Source: a virus
DNA: 27,090 nt
IMG/VR virus record: IMGVR_UViG_3300034190_002297
Span: 1 to 27,090 of that record
Direction: 5' to 3' (one strand)
Positions 12,639 to 20,800 of this stretch are shown one piece after another. A model generated the notes under the pieces. It searched no databases. It was given only the letters and a program-made list of their open reading frames with translations, and was not told where the DNA came from. Made by a program: the position numbers and the translations under genes. How positions within the stretch are numbered: position 1 is the stretch's first letter; the number at the start of each line of letters is the position of its first letter.

Positions 12639-13466
12639 ATGTCTGATATAATTCCCGCAGAAGGTGGCCTGACGCCAGATGAATTGGCTGCAATGCTGGG
12701 TGCTGCAGATGCGCCAAAATCGGTTAGAATACCGGCCTTAAAGATCAATTCTCAGGGCGAAGACAAAGACGGCAACCAAATTCCACTGGGTGCATTCTTT
12801 TTAAATACAGAGGAAGAACGTGTCTATGCCAAGGATGGTGTAGTGCTTCATGCTCTATCAAATCACATCCAGTATATGCACTGGGACGATGGTAGGCTAG
12901 TCAACAAGTCCAGACTTATTATTGATAGACGAGAAGAAGCGCGTGATCAACTAGGTGGCACAATGTGCGGTATGCCAACATACGAGCAGTCGGTTCAGAT
13001 GACGCCAGAGCAGCGGAAAGAGTACGAAGGCCGTGATCGCTATCGTGTGGTACGTGGTCTAGTATCATATACAGGCAAGACTGCTTCCGGAGAAGAACGT
13101 ACCATTGAAAATGAGCCGGTGATCCTGTCTCTAAAGCGCAAGAACTATGGGCCGTTCTACCATGATGTAATCAAGCGCATCCCGTCTGATAGTAAGTTCA
13201 TTTATTTTCGTTTGGCTCTTACGGCTGACAAGCAGACCACCGAGAAGGGTGCTAAATATTATGTTATGCGCTTTAGCCCTGATCTGCAGAATAAAATCAC
13301 TCTAGACCAGAAAATGTATGACAGTATGAATGCAGTCGCAGGTATGGTGAAGGCTGAAAATGATCGTATTGATAAATCTTACTTCGATGCGATTGCCCGT
13401 AAAGCAGACGAGGCTGAACAAGACAGAATAATGAAAGAGGTTAACACTCTAGAACACGACTTTTAA
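12639..13466 (+). CDS. Probable ssDNA-binding protein (gp2.5-like role)
   Basis: This 275-aa protein follows the polymerase and precedes a RecE-like exonuclease. It has its own promoter and a strong AAGGAG ribosome site, as expected for an abundant protein. The central part is strand-rich (VRIPALKINSQGEDKDGNQI, RYRVVRGLVSYTG, YYVMRFSPD), compatible with an OB-fold. The C-terminus ends acidic with a terminal Phe (EVNTLEHDF), the tail type of T7 gp2.5 and bacterial SSB. I do not see a named family motif, so the call rests on tail, position and expression signals; a recombination mediator is the main alternative. Confidence 0.55.
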   Translation: MSDIIPAEGGLTPDELAAMLGAADAPKSVRIPALKINSQGEDKDGNQIPLGAFFLNTEEERVYAKDGVVLHALSNHIQYMHWDDGRLVNKSRLIIDRREEARDQLGGTMCGMPTYEQSVQMTPEQRKEYEGRDRYRVVRGLVSYTGKTASGEERTIENEPVILSLKRKNYGPFYHDVIKRIPSDSKFIYFRLALTADKQTTEKGAKYYVMRFSPDLQNKITLDQKMYDSMNAVAGMVKAENDRIDKSYFDAIARKADEAEQDRIMKEVNTLEHDF

Positions 13467-13469
13467 AAA

Positions 13470-14234
13470 GTGGGTGTAATAGAGAATATGACCAATGAGG
13501 ATTATCACGCGACTGCTGATATTTCCTCTACCGTAGTTAAGACTGTATGGAAGAAGTCTCTGGCTCACTGGAAGGGCCAGAAATTCACCTCTACTGCCGC
13601 CCTACTAATAGGTTCGGCACTTCATGGCATACTGCTAGAGCCTCATAGGGAGATAGCGATTAAAGGACCGAAGACCAGACGGTCCAAGGCCTATACTGAG
13701 ATGGAGAGAGACTTAGGTCCGGATCAGGTGCTGCTTACTGAAGGTGAGTGGTACTTAGTCAAAGGGATGACTAAGTCAGCAATGGCTAATCCGGCGTTTC
13801 GGAAGGTGCTTGAGCATCCAGACCGTAAAAACGAAGTGTCAATCTTTGCGGAGTGTCCCAGTACTGGTATTTCCGTAAAAGCGCGGCCTGACTGCATGGT
13901 CAAGGGGGTTGTCTACGATGTTAAATCTACCGTCGACAGTAGTCCATCGGGCTTTGCGAAAGAGTGCTGGAAGTATGCGTATCCAATCCAAGCTGCTTAT
14001 TACTTATACGTCTGCAAGTTGGCTCAAGTTGACGTGGAAGAGTTCTCCTTTTTAGCAATAGAAAAGACGGCTCCATACGTTGCCCACCAGCATGTTGTAG
14101 GTCCAGAGTTAATGGAATGGGCGCATGAACAGGTGCTGGCAACCCTACGCCGTATAGCAGACGCCAAACAGCTAGACGATTACGGCACGGGCTGGGGTGA
14201 CTTTACCCTGCTTGAGAAGCCCAAGTGGCTATAA
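13470..14234 (+). CDS. RecE-like PD-(D/E)XK exonuclease (DUF3799 type)
   Basis: This 254-aa nuclease of the exodeoxyribonuclease VIII/PDDEXK type probably resects DNA ends for phage recombination. Family landmarks are the N-terminal GVIENMTNEDYHATADISS, ALLIGSALHGILLEP, and the active site Asp141 (ARPD) with Asp150-x-Lys152 (YDVKST), then a helix with QAAYYLY. The GTG at 13470 is preferred over ATG 13488 because the family starts with G-V/I-Y-N-x-x-NEDYH; no clear ribosome site is visible for either. It lies three bases after the SSB-like gene and overlaps the next nuclease by ten bases. Confidence 0.82.
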   Translation: MGVIENMTNEDYHATADISSTVVKTVWKKSLAHWKGQKFTSTAALLIGSALHGILLEPHREIAIKGPKTRRSKAYTEMERDLGPDQVLLTEGEWYLVKGMTKSAMANPAFRKVLEHPDRKNEVSIFAECPSTGISVKARPDCMVKGVVYDVKSTVDSSPSGFAKECWKYAYPIQAAYYLYVCKLAQVDVEEFSFLAIEKTAPYVAHQHVVGPELMEWAHEQVLATLRRIADAKQLDDYGTGWGDFTLLEKPKWL

Positions 14235-14578
14235 CGCCGTCCAGTGCCAAGGCTAAAGGGCGCAAACATCAACAATGGGTGCGGGATCAAATTCTCGCAC
14301 TCTTCCCTAAAAAATTGGAAAAAGACGATGTGCGCAGCACCAGCATGGGGTGTGGCGGCGAGGACATCCAACTCAGCCCACTGGCCCGTAGGCTGTTTCC
14401 ATACAGCGTAGAATGCAAGGCAAACAAGGCTTTCGCTATTTACAAGATCATGGAACAGGCCACCGACAACTGCCCAAAAGGTGCCACTCCCTTGGCAATA
14501 ATTAAGGGTGATCGTCAGAAGCCATTGGCGGTGATTGACGCGCAAGAATTTTTCCAACTGACCAAAAAAGGCCGATAA
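14225..14578 (+). CDS. Small PD-(D/E)XK endonuclease, possible junction resolvase
   Basis: This 117-aa protein starts at GTG 14225 inside the end of the exonuclease gene. It begins with a basic patch (AKAKGRKHQQWVRDQI) and has GCGGEDIQLSP with Glu46/Asp47, then VECK with Glu63 and Lys65. That spacing and the downstream EQA helix match short phage PD-(D/E)XK nucleases that act as Holliday-junction resolvases or T7 endonuclease I analogues. It probably resolves replication or recombination intermediates, working with the exonuclease and SSB-like gene. It carries a TGACGCGCAAG word (14536-14546). The substrate is inferred. Confidence 0.75.
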   Translation: MAITPSSAKAKGRKHQQWVRDQILALFPKKLEKDDVRSTSMGCGGEDIQLSPLARRLFPYSVECKANKAFAIYKIMEQATDNCPKGATPLAIIKGDRQKPLAVIDAQEFFQLTKKGR

Positions 14579-14904
14579 TGGAAATCGAAGATTTTGACGA
14601 GAACGTCCTAGCAATAATTATGACTATCAACGAAGAGGATCATTCTTTTGACCTCAAGGTTGGACATTCTCTGTCCGACGAGATGGATGAGGAAGACAGG
14701 CATTTCTATTTGGATGTCCTCAACGGGCTGATGATATCCATGCGGGAAGGTATCGATAAACTAGCCTTTGATGGGATGATGGCGCGGCACATGTCTCGCA
14801 TGATTGAGAGGTCTATGCCTGAGAATGCTGATCCGGAAGAAGTCCTAAAAGACATCCTTGGTGACAGCGAAAATGTAGTGGCCTTTAAAAGGAAACTGCA
14901 CTGA
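14578..14904 (+). CDS. Hypothetical acidic protein (108 aa)
   Basis: The start overlaps the nuclease stop (TAATG) and the end overlaps the DUF3310 start (TGATG). The protein is acidic and helical, with a methionine-rich middle (MARHMSRMIERSMPE) and the segment DEMDEEDRHFYLDVLNGLM. It has no membrane segment, zinc ligands or catalytic motif. I do not recognise it; conserved position in a replication operon would suggest an accessory replication or regulatory role. Confidence 0.65.
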   Translation: MEIEDFDENVLAIIMTINEEDHSFDLKVGHSLSDEMDEEDRHFYLDVLNGLMISMREGIDKLAFDGMMARHMSRMIERSMPENADPEEVLKDILGDSENVVAFKRKLH

Positions 14905-15170
14905 TGGCTAAATGGGCAGAACAAGAATGGCATCAAGGCGCAATTGACCATCCAAATATGGTGCATAAACCGCCACATTATAACGAAGGCACGATTGAGT
15001 GCATTGAGTACATTGAGGACTTCCTTAGTAAAGAAGAATACATAGGCTACCTGCGCGGTAACATTGCTAAATACCAGCATAGGTGGCGGTACAAAGGCGG
15101 CGTACAGGACTTAAATAAATCTCGTTGGTACTTAGACCGGTTAATTTCCGAATTGGAGACTGACCAGTGA
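14904..15170 (+). CDS. DUF3310-family protein
   Basis: This 88-aa protein carries the full DUF3310 pattern: KPPHYNEGTIECIEYIEDFL (residues 22-41), then EYIGYLRGNIAKYQHRWRYK, then DLNKSRWYLDRLI. The family is common in phages and is related to a region of T7 gp1.7, a nucleotide kinase, but the short stand-alone members lack demonstrated activity. Here it sits directly before the MazG-like and ribonucleotide reductase genes, which supports a link to nucleotide metabolism. It overlaps both neighbours by a few bases. Confidence 0.82.
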   Translation: MAKWAEQEWHQGAIDHPNMVHKPPHYNEGTIECIEYIEDFLSKEEYIGYLRGNIAKYQHRWRYKGGVQDLNKSRWYLDRLISELETDQ

Positions 15171-15607
15171 TCACTCAACAAGACATAGATGATGTAGCTT
15201 CTCTGGCTGATCCTCTTCCGGTCCAAACTCCCTTAAAAATGGTCAGGCAATTTGCCACTGCAATGGGCCACCCATTAGATGAAAAATGGCGTTTTAACCG
15301 TGATCTTGAGGATTTGAGATACCGGCTGGTGGCAGAGGAATTTGGCGAGTTTTCTGACGAGAGTGACGCCGGTAATCGGCCTGCAGCCATGCTCTCAGAA
15401 TTAGCCGACATTGTGTATGTAACCTACGGCTACGCTGCCACCTTTGGCTGGGACTTGGACGAGGCAGTTAGGCGCATCCACACAGCAAATATGAGCAAAC
15501 TAGGGCCGGATGGTAAACCTCTGTACCGGCCTGATGGCAAGGTTCTCAAAGGACCAAATTACAGAAAAGCAGACCTATCAGATTTAGTAAGGACCGAAAA
15601 TGAATAG
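15167..15607 (+). CDS. MazG-like nucleotide pyrophosphohydrolase
   Basis: This 146-aa all-helical NTP/PRA-PH type hydrolase has the metal-binding pattern Glu57, Glu58 and Glu61 in LVAEEFGEF, then Glu78/Asp81 in ELADIVYV. It ends with a family-typical RIHTANMSKLGPDGKPLYRPDG segment. Such enzymes cleave nucleoside triphosphates to monophosphates; in marine phages they are thought to adjust nucleotide or alarmone pools. The start is GTG 15167 overlapping the DUF3310 stop (GTGA). It overlaps the ribonucleotide reductase gene by eight bases, so they are co-translated. Confidence 0.87.
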   Translation: MITQQDIDDVASLADPLPVQTPLKMVRQFATAMGHPLDEKWRFNRDLEDLRYRLVAEEFGEFSDESDAGNRPAAMLSELADIVYVTYGYAATFGWDLDEAVRRIHTANMSKLGPDGKPLYRPDGKVLKGPNYRKADLSDLVRTENE

Positions 15608-17504
15608 TAACTACCTACCCACAGACTACCAGACATTCATCGCAACCAGCCGCTACGCACGTTGGCTGGAAGACGAAGGCCGAAGAGAAACGTGGTCTGA
15701 GACAGTGGATCGCTATATGAGTAATATCGTCAATACTTGGCTCAAGCCTGTCGATCAGGCCGACATACGTGATGCAATCCTTTCACTCAGCGTTATGCCT
15801 AGCATGAGGTCGTTGATGTGCGCCGGAGAGGCCAGTAGGCGTGACAATACTTGCATGTATAATTGCTCTTATCTAGCCGTAGATGACCCTAAGTGTTTCG
15901 ACGAGGCTATGTTTATCCTGCTCTGTGGCACTGGTGTCGGATTCTCTGTCGAGCAGCAGTACATCAATCTCCTTCCCGAAGTTCCTGACTTGTCGGAGTG
16001 TGAAACCACAATCGTCGTTAAGGATTCTAAGGAAGGTTGGGCGAAGGCTCTCAGACAAGTTCTAGCACTCCTATGGGCTGGTGAAATACCACAGTGGGAT
16101 GTCTCGCGTGTTCGTCCAGCCGGAGCAAGGCTGAAGACGTTTGGTGGCAGGGCATCTGGACCTGCACCATTGGTTGATCTGTTTAATTTTGCAGTGGCTA
16201 AATTTAAGGGTGCGCAAGGCCGCAAATTGTCCTCTTTGGAATGCCACGACATCATGTGCAAAATTGGAGAGGTGGTTGTGGTCGGCGGTGTTCGACGCAG
16301 TGCCATGATCTCATTGTCTAATTTAGAAGATGACAAGATGCGCCACGCTAAAGCAGGCACCGGTTGGTACGCAACAGAGAGTCAAAGAACTTTAGCAAAT
16401 AATTCAGTTGCTTACACCGAAAAACCCGACATGTCTGCATTCATGCGGGAGTGGGTAAGTCTCATGGAAAGTGGAACAGGTGAACGTGGTATCTTTAACC
16501 GTCAGGCTTGCAAAGATTTGGCAGAAAAATCTGGGCGTAGAAAATCTGACTATGCCTTCGGTTGCAACCCATGTTCGGAGATCAGCTTACGCCCAAACCA
16601 ATTTTGCAACCTTACAGAGGCGGTTATCAGGGCCACAGATACTATTGATGACATCGCGGAAAAGGTCCGACTTGCCACTATACTTGGTACTATCCAATCT
16701 ACATATACCAAGTTCCCTTACTTGCGGAAAATCTGGGCAGACAACACAGAAGAGGAGCGGCTGTTAGGCGTAAGTCTTACCGGTATTATGGACAACCCGC
16801 TGATGACGTTAGCCAATGAAGGTCTGGCTGATACTCTTGAGCATCTCAAACAAATAGCCATTGATACCAATAAAGAATGGTCTGAGAAATTGGGCATTCC
16901 ACAAAGTACAGCCATAAGTTGTGTTAAGCCAAGTGGTACGGTTTCACAATTGTGTGATAGTGCGTCTGGGATACACCCACGGCATTCTCCTTATTACATT
17001 CGTACCGTCAGGGGTGATTCCAAAGACCCTCTAACGAGACTTATGTCTGATCAGGGTATACCAAATGAGCCTTGTGTAAGTAAGGGAGATACAACCGTTG
17101 TATTCTCATTTCCGGTAAAATCTCCGGTAGGAGCAGTCCATACAAAAGACGTGTCTGCCATAGATCAACTAAAACTTTGGTTGGCGTACCAGCGGCATTG
17201 GTGTGAGCATAAACCTTCAATTACATGCAATATTAGGTCGCAGGAATGGTTACAGGTTGGTGCCTTTGTGTATGAGCATTTTGATGAGATGTCCGGAGTG
17301 TCGTTCCTTCCATTCGATGATCACATCTATCAGCAGGCTCCATATCAGGACTGTCAGGCTACTGACTATCACATCCTGCTAGATCAGATGCCCGAAAAAA
17401 TAGATTGGACGAAATTATCCGAATACGAATTAGAGGATACCACGTCTGGGATGCAGACATTAGCCTGTTCCGGAGACGTGTGTGAAATGGTTGATATAAC
17501 CTAA
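15600..17504 (+). CDS. Class II (B12-dependent) ribonucleotide reductase
   Basis: This 634-aa monomeric adenosylcobalamin-dependent reductase converts ribonucleotides to deoxyribonucleotides without oxygen or iron. Redox Cys89 lies in CMYNCSYLAV; the active-site loop NPCSEISL has Cys325 and Glu327, with the partner Cys336 in QFCNL, the same 11-residue spacing as in Lactobacillus RTPR. The C-terminal shuttle pair is Cys623/Cys628 (CSGDVC). It is complete for the family, with no visible gap or intein. It depends on host cobalamin. It overlaps the MazG-like gene and is the last gene of the replication operon. Confidence 0.94.
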   Translation: MNSNYLPTDYQTFIATSRYARWLEDEGRRETWSETVDRYMSNIVNTWLKPVDQADIRDAILSLSVMPSMRSLMCAGEASRRDNTCMYNCSYLAVDDPKCFDEAMFILLCGTGVGFSVEQQYINLLPEVPDLSECETTIVVKDSKEGWAKALRQVLALLWAGEIPQWDVSRVRPAGARLKTFGGRASGPAPLVDLFNFAVAKFKGAQGRKLSSLECHDIMCKIGEVVVVGGVRRSAMISLSNLEDDKMRHAKAGTGWYATESQRTLANNSVAYTEKPDMSAFMREWVSLMESGTGERGIFNRQACKDLAEKSGRRKSDYAFGCNPCSEISLRPNQFCNLTEAVIRATDTIDDIAEKVRLATILGTIQSTYTKFPYLRKIWADNTEEERLLGVSLTGIMDNPLMTLANEGLADTLEHLKQIAIDTNKEWSEKLGIPQSTAISCVKPSGTVSQLCDSASGIHPRHSPYYIRTVRGDSKDPLTRLMSDQGIPNEPCVSKGDTTVVFSFPVKSPVGAVHTKDVSAIDQLKLWLAYQRHWCEHKPSITCNIRSQEWLQVGAFVYEHFDEMSGVSFLPFDDHIYQQAPYQDCQATDYHILLDQMPEKIDWTKLSEYELEDTTSGMQTLACSGDVCEMVDIT

Positions 17505-17505
17505 T

Positions 17506-17556
17506 TTACGTTATGGCGTACAAATCATAAAATTACGTTATGACGTACAAATCATA
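17506..17556. promoter_or_regulatory. Two tandem 24-base dyad repeats (operator-like)
   Basis: Copies at 17506-17529 and 17533-17556 start TTACGTTATG and end CGTACAAATCATA, differing at one base. Each contains a dyad, TACGT-TATG-ACGTA (perfect in copy 2). The 27-base period and position just ahead of the 62-aa gene's ribosome site suggest an operator for a dimeric regulator. Confidence 0.65.
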
Positions 17557-17568
17557 TGGAGTATACAC

Positions 17569-17757
17569 ATGTGGATATACGTTGCGGTACTAATACAACT
17601 AGGGATGTATAAAGTTCATGCGACAAATGTCGTTTTTCAAGATCAACTATCTTGCATAGAATTTCAGCAATTTGATCAATACAGACTAAGGAGTACTGCT
17701 CCTAGTCCTGATCATAAAGTGATATCCATGTGTGTCCAATTGCCTCAAGAAGCCTGA
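17569..17757 (+). CDS. Small hypothetical protein with hydrophobic N-terminus (62 aa)
   Basis: GGAG lies seven bases before the ATG. The first residues (MWIYVAVLIQLGMYKV) are hydrophobic but short, like a signal or a membrane-touching strand. Three Cys follow, including VSCIEF-type and MCVQL contexts (SCIEFQQF, ISMCVQL), which suggests a small exported or envelope protein with a possible disulphide. It follows the tandem dyad repeats, so it is probably regulated separately from the ribonucleotide reductase. It is convergent with the virion block. I recognise only that similar small proteins occur in marine phages. Confidence 0.6.
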   Translation: MWIYVAVLIQLGMYKVHATNVVFQDQLSCIEFQQFDQYRLRSTAPSPDHKVISMCVQLPQEA

Positions 17758-17832
17758 CGCTGCTTGTAGGGTTGATCTAGATACAGTATAAGAAGTTATC
17801 ATCAAAGCAAAATGTGGTCGCTTTCGATGTAA

Positions 17833-17870
17833 GAGTACGCTTGGCTTCGTGGTTGGGGCTGGGCGTACTC
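17833..17870. other. Inverted repeat at the convergent junction
   Basis: GAGTACGC (17833-17840) and GCGTACTC (17863-17870) are perfect complements around a 22-base GT-rich loop. The structure ends two bases past the stop of the 1185-aa gene. No T-tract follows on either strand, so it is not a textbook terminator; an mRNA 3'-end structure or a protein site are options. Confidence 0.55.
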
Positions 17871-17872
17871 GT

Positions 17873-20800
17873 CTAAAAAGGAATTAATTCCTTCATCTGA
17901 CTAGCAGTATTGGTAACAGACCGTTCCGCACTCATAACATTGTCCCAGAATGAATACACTGGCTGACGATCCTCTTCTGTGTATAAACCTACCCGTAGAC
18001 CGGTTTGGAATAATTTATCAGCCATCTCTCTGCTCATTCTAAAGTCCTCACCAAACCCTACTGAAGACCTACGCCGTGCAATCTCTTCTGCAAGTTGAAG
18101 AGCGAGGTCAGGGTCGGCTAGTAGTGTGTCCATAGCCTTGGGTGCTTGGTTTGCTACGTCTAATTTGTCTGAAGCAAACTGCATACCAGCCCGTATTCTT
18201 GTACCAGTACGGCTCAATGGTCCTGCAGTAATGTAGATTAACCGGTTTACTGCGCCTTGGAATTGCTGAAGTTCATTAGTATTCGATCCGGCAGGTAGTG
18301 CCTTAGATGCGCGTGAACTGCCCACGTCTTGGGTGAAATTCAGTATCTCTCTTAGTAGTATCTGCATTTTAGGGCGGTCTTTAAACAGGCTGTCCATCAC
18401 GGCTATAGTTTCAGCACCGTCTTTTTCCATCCACTTCTTAATTTTACCGGGTTGCATAATAGCAGCACCGCCTAGGTCTTCCGTGTTGCCTAGCGCAATA
18501 CTACGAAGATATTTTATATACTCCGATTGCAGACCTTCTCTTATAAGAGGATTGTCGCCGGATTCTTTTAAAATTTGCGGAATTAAATCAGCAGCGTCAT
18601 CCTTGGCGAACAGGCTTTTTATTTTACCTGCAGCAGAATTGGATATAACCCCCAGTTCTGGGTCCATGTATTTATTTATGAAGGGTGCTAGAGCCTTAGA
18701 CAGAGCGTCTGATTTAACGGCTTCAAACGACTTTTGAGCGGCTTCTAACTCCTCCTTCAACGCAGCCGTATTACTACCTGCTCTACGAATATTAGCAATG
18801 AAGGCATCTAATTGCTGTCCTAATGGTGAATCTTTTGCTCTGGTAGATAGTGTTGAAGAGTAATTCTGTACAGCAGCTATTAACTTACCATTATCAATTT
18901 GGCCTATACCTCTGGCATTAACGTCTGACCAGATTGTCTCTAGTATCTTGGCAGTAAGGTACTCGTCTATCACTGTCTGATCTAGTGGATTACCGCTACG
19001 TTCTAGGACTTGCTGGAGTGCTTTTACATTAGTAGCATATCTGCCTTCCAAAGTATCTGTGGCAACGTCTTGTGCCACGTTTTTTACTCTCCTTGGTTGG
19101 AATGTAGTTTTCTCTATTAGATTGGTTACTTCCTCAAAAGGTGCATCTCTGTACAAGGCAGCATACTGTTTAAATTCTTGCATAGCATTGGCTGCATCGC
19201 GGCCTGCTGTAGTGATACTACTCTCAGCAATCTTGACCCCTTCATCATCGATGAATTTCTTAATTTCTATAAATTTACGTGCTAGGTCAGAATTACCTTG
19301 TGTATAAGCATCGTCTATTAAATCTACAATTTTCGGTCTAATTGTGTTAAATAAGTATTTAAAAGTGCCGCTAGGACTGTCTTCTAAATCAGCAAAAGGT
19401 TGCGCTTCTATATAAGGAGTATTCCCTGCCTTTGGAGAGGTGTCTCTTGTTATTAATTTCATAAGACGAGTAGTCAAAGAATTACGGGCAGCATCTTCAA
19501 ATAACTCTTCTTCATCTCCTATAATTGTAACTTTTGCTGCAAAGGTATCGTAATCAAATTTAACGTCATCAGGTATGGCATCGAAAGCCGCATTTTTGGC
19601 AGCGAGAGCCTTCTGAGTACTGGCTATGATGCCATCTGCCATTTGTTGTGTGGATGCTTGTGATGCACCTTGTACGCCAGAAGGCTGTACTCCGGAAATT
19701 CTCTGCAAGTCCGGACCAAAGGAAGGATCAGCGAGGATATTGTAAATTTCAGACCTGACTTTATCGTCTAATTTCTTTTCAGCCTGCGCTACTCCTGCCC
19801 CAGCCTTGTCTATTCTAGCAGTTCGTACATCTCCTATTTTCAAAGCCGCATCATCGACAGTACCGCCACTGGTCAGTACTCCCTCTGCTTCCTCAGTGAG
19901 TATATTGTCTACGGTTTTACCTGCTTCAGCAGCCTTTGTAACCATAGCACCACCAGAGGTGGCAGAAGATGTAATATTAGCCTTAAACATACTTGCGGCT
20001 GTAACTCTAGTTGCTTCAGAAATTCCTTCGCCTCGTTCTATTGCAGACAGAACGTCCAAAGCAATCTCAGCGTATTTACCGCCTGTTTCGGACGCCTCTA
20101 AGACAAAGGTTTTATTATTTCTAAGGGCGGCAATTATCCTATCTCTTGCGTCATCCACAGTTTGCTGGCTGGCTTTAGACTCAATCAAAGACAGGTCGTT
20201 TAATACACTGTCCATCTGGCTCAATTGCCGCTCATAGTCAGAACCTGCCACTGCCTGTACAATTTTACCAAACAAAGCCTGATTAATAAAGTTACCGGCT
20301 GCAACGGCGGCTTTAACGCCTGTTCCCAGTATACCACTGGCAAGAAGACTATCCATAAGGATGTTTGCACGGGCATTAACTACCGACTGAGCCTCAGACG
20401 CACCTTCATCGGTCTTAATACCCCAATCACCAAACGGTGCTACGGAATTATCACCTATAAGGATGGTGGACATTTTATTATCAGCCGTAGTGGCTACGCC
20501 TGCTTCGCCGCCAATGGCCTTGGCAAGCAACCTAGTATCAAAGTTAACCAGTTTATTTGTAGCAGGGGAAATTTGTTTTAGTACTGGCGCGGCAAATCTT
20601 TCCCAATATACGGCTTTAGACAAAGGGTTGAATGTAAGATTCAAGGCAGTCTTACCTGCCGTCCTAACGCCCTGCTCTACCGCTTCTCCTGCTATACCAC
20701 CTAGAATAAATCCACCGGCAATGCCCACGCCGTCTTCTATAAGAGCATCGGCAGTACTCATGCCAGTATTAGACTTTGGTATTTCCGGATCACCAGCACC

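Larger units (their letters stand above)
3443..14546 (+). repeat. Dispersed 11-base word TGACGCGCAAG (6 copies)
   Basis: Exact copies lie at 3443-3453, 3750-3760, 6340-6350, 10970-10980, 11945-11955 and 14536-14546, all on the plus strand. The four genic copies, in thyX, polA (two) and the 117-aa nuclease, read in the same frame as Asp-Ala-Gln. The two intergenic copies are the 3' parts of the 26-base repeats. I found no exact copy on the minus strand or right of 14.6 kb. Function is unknown. Confidence 0.85.
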
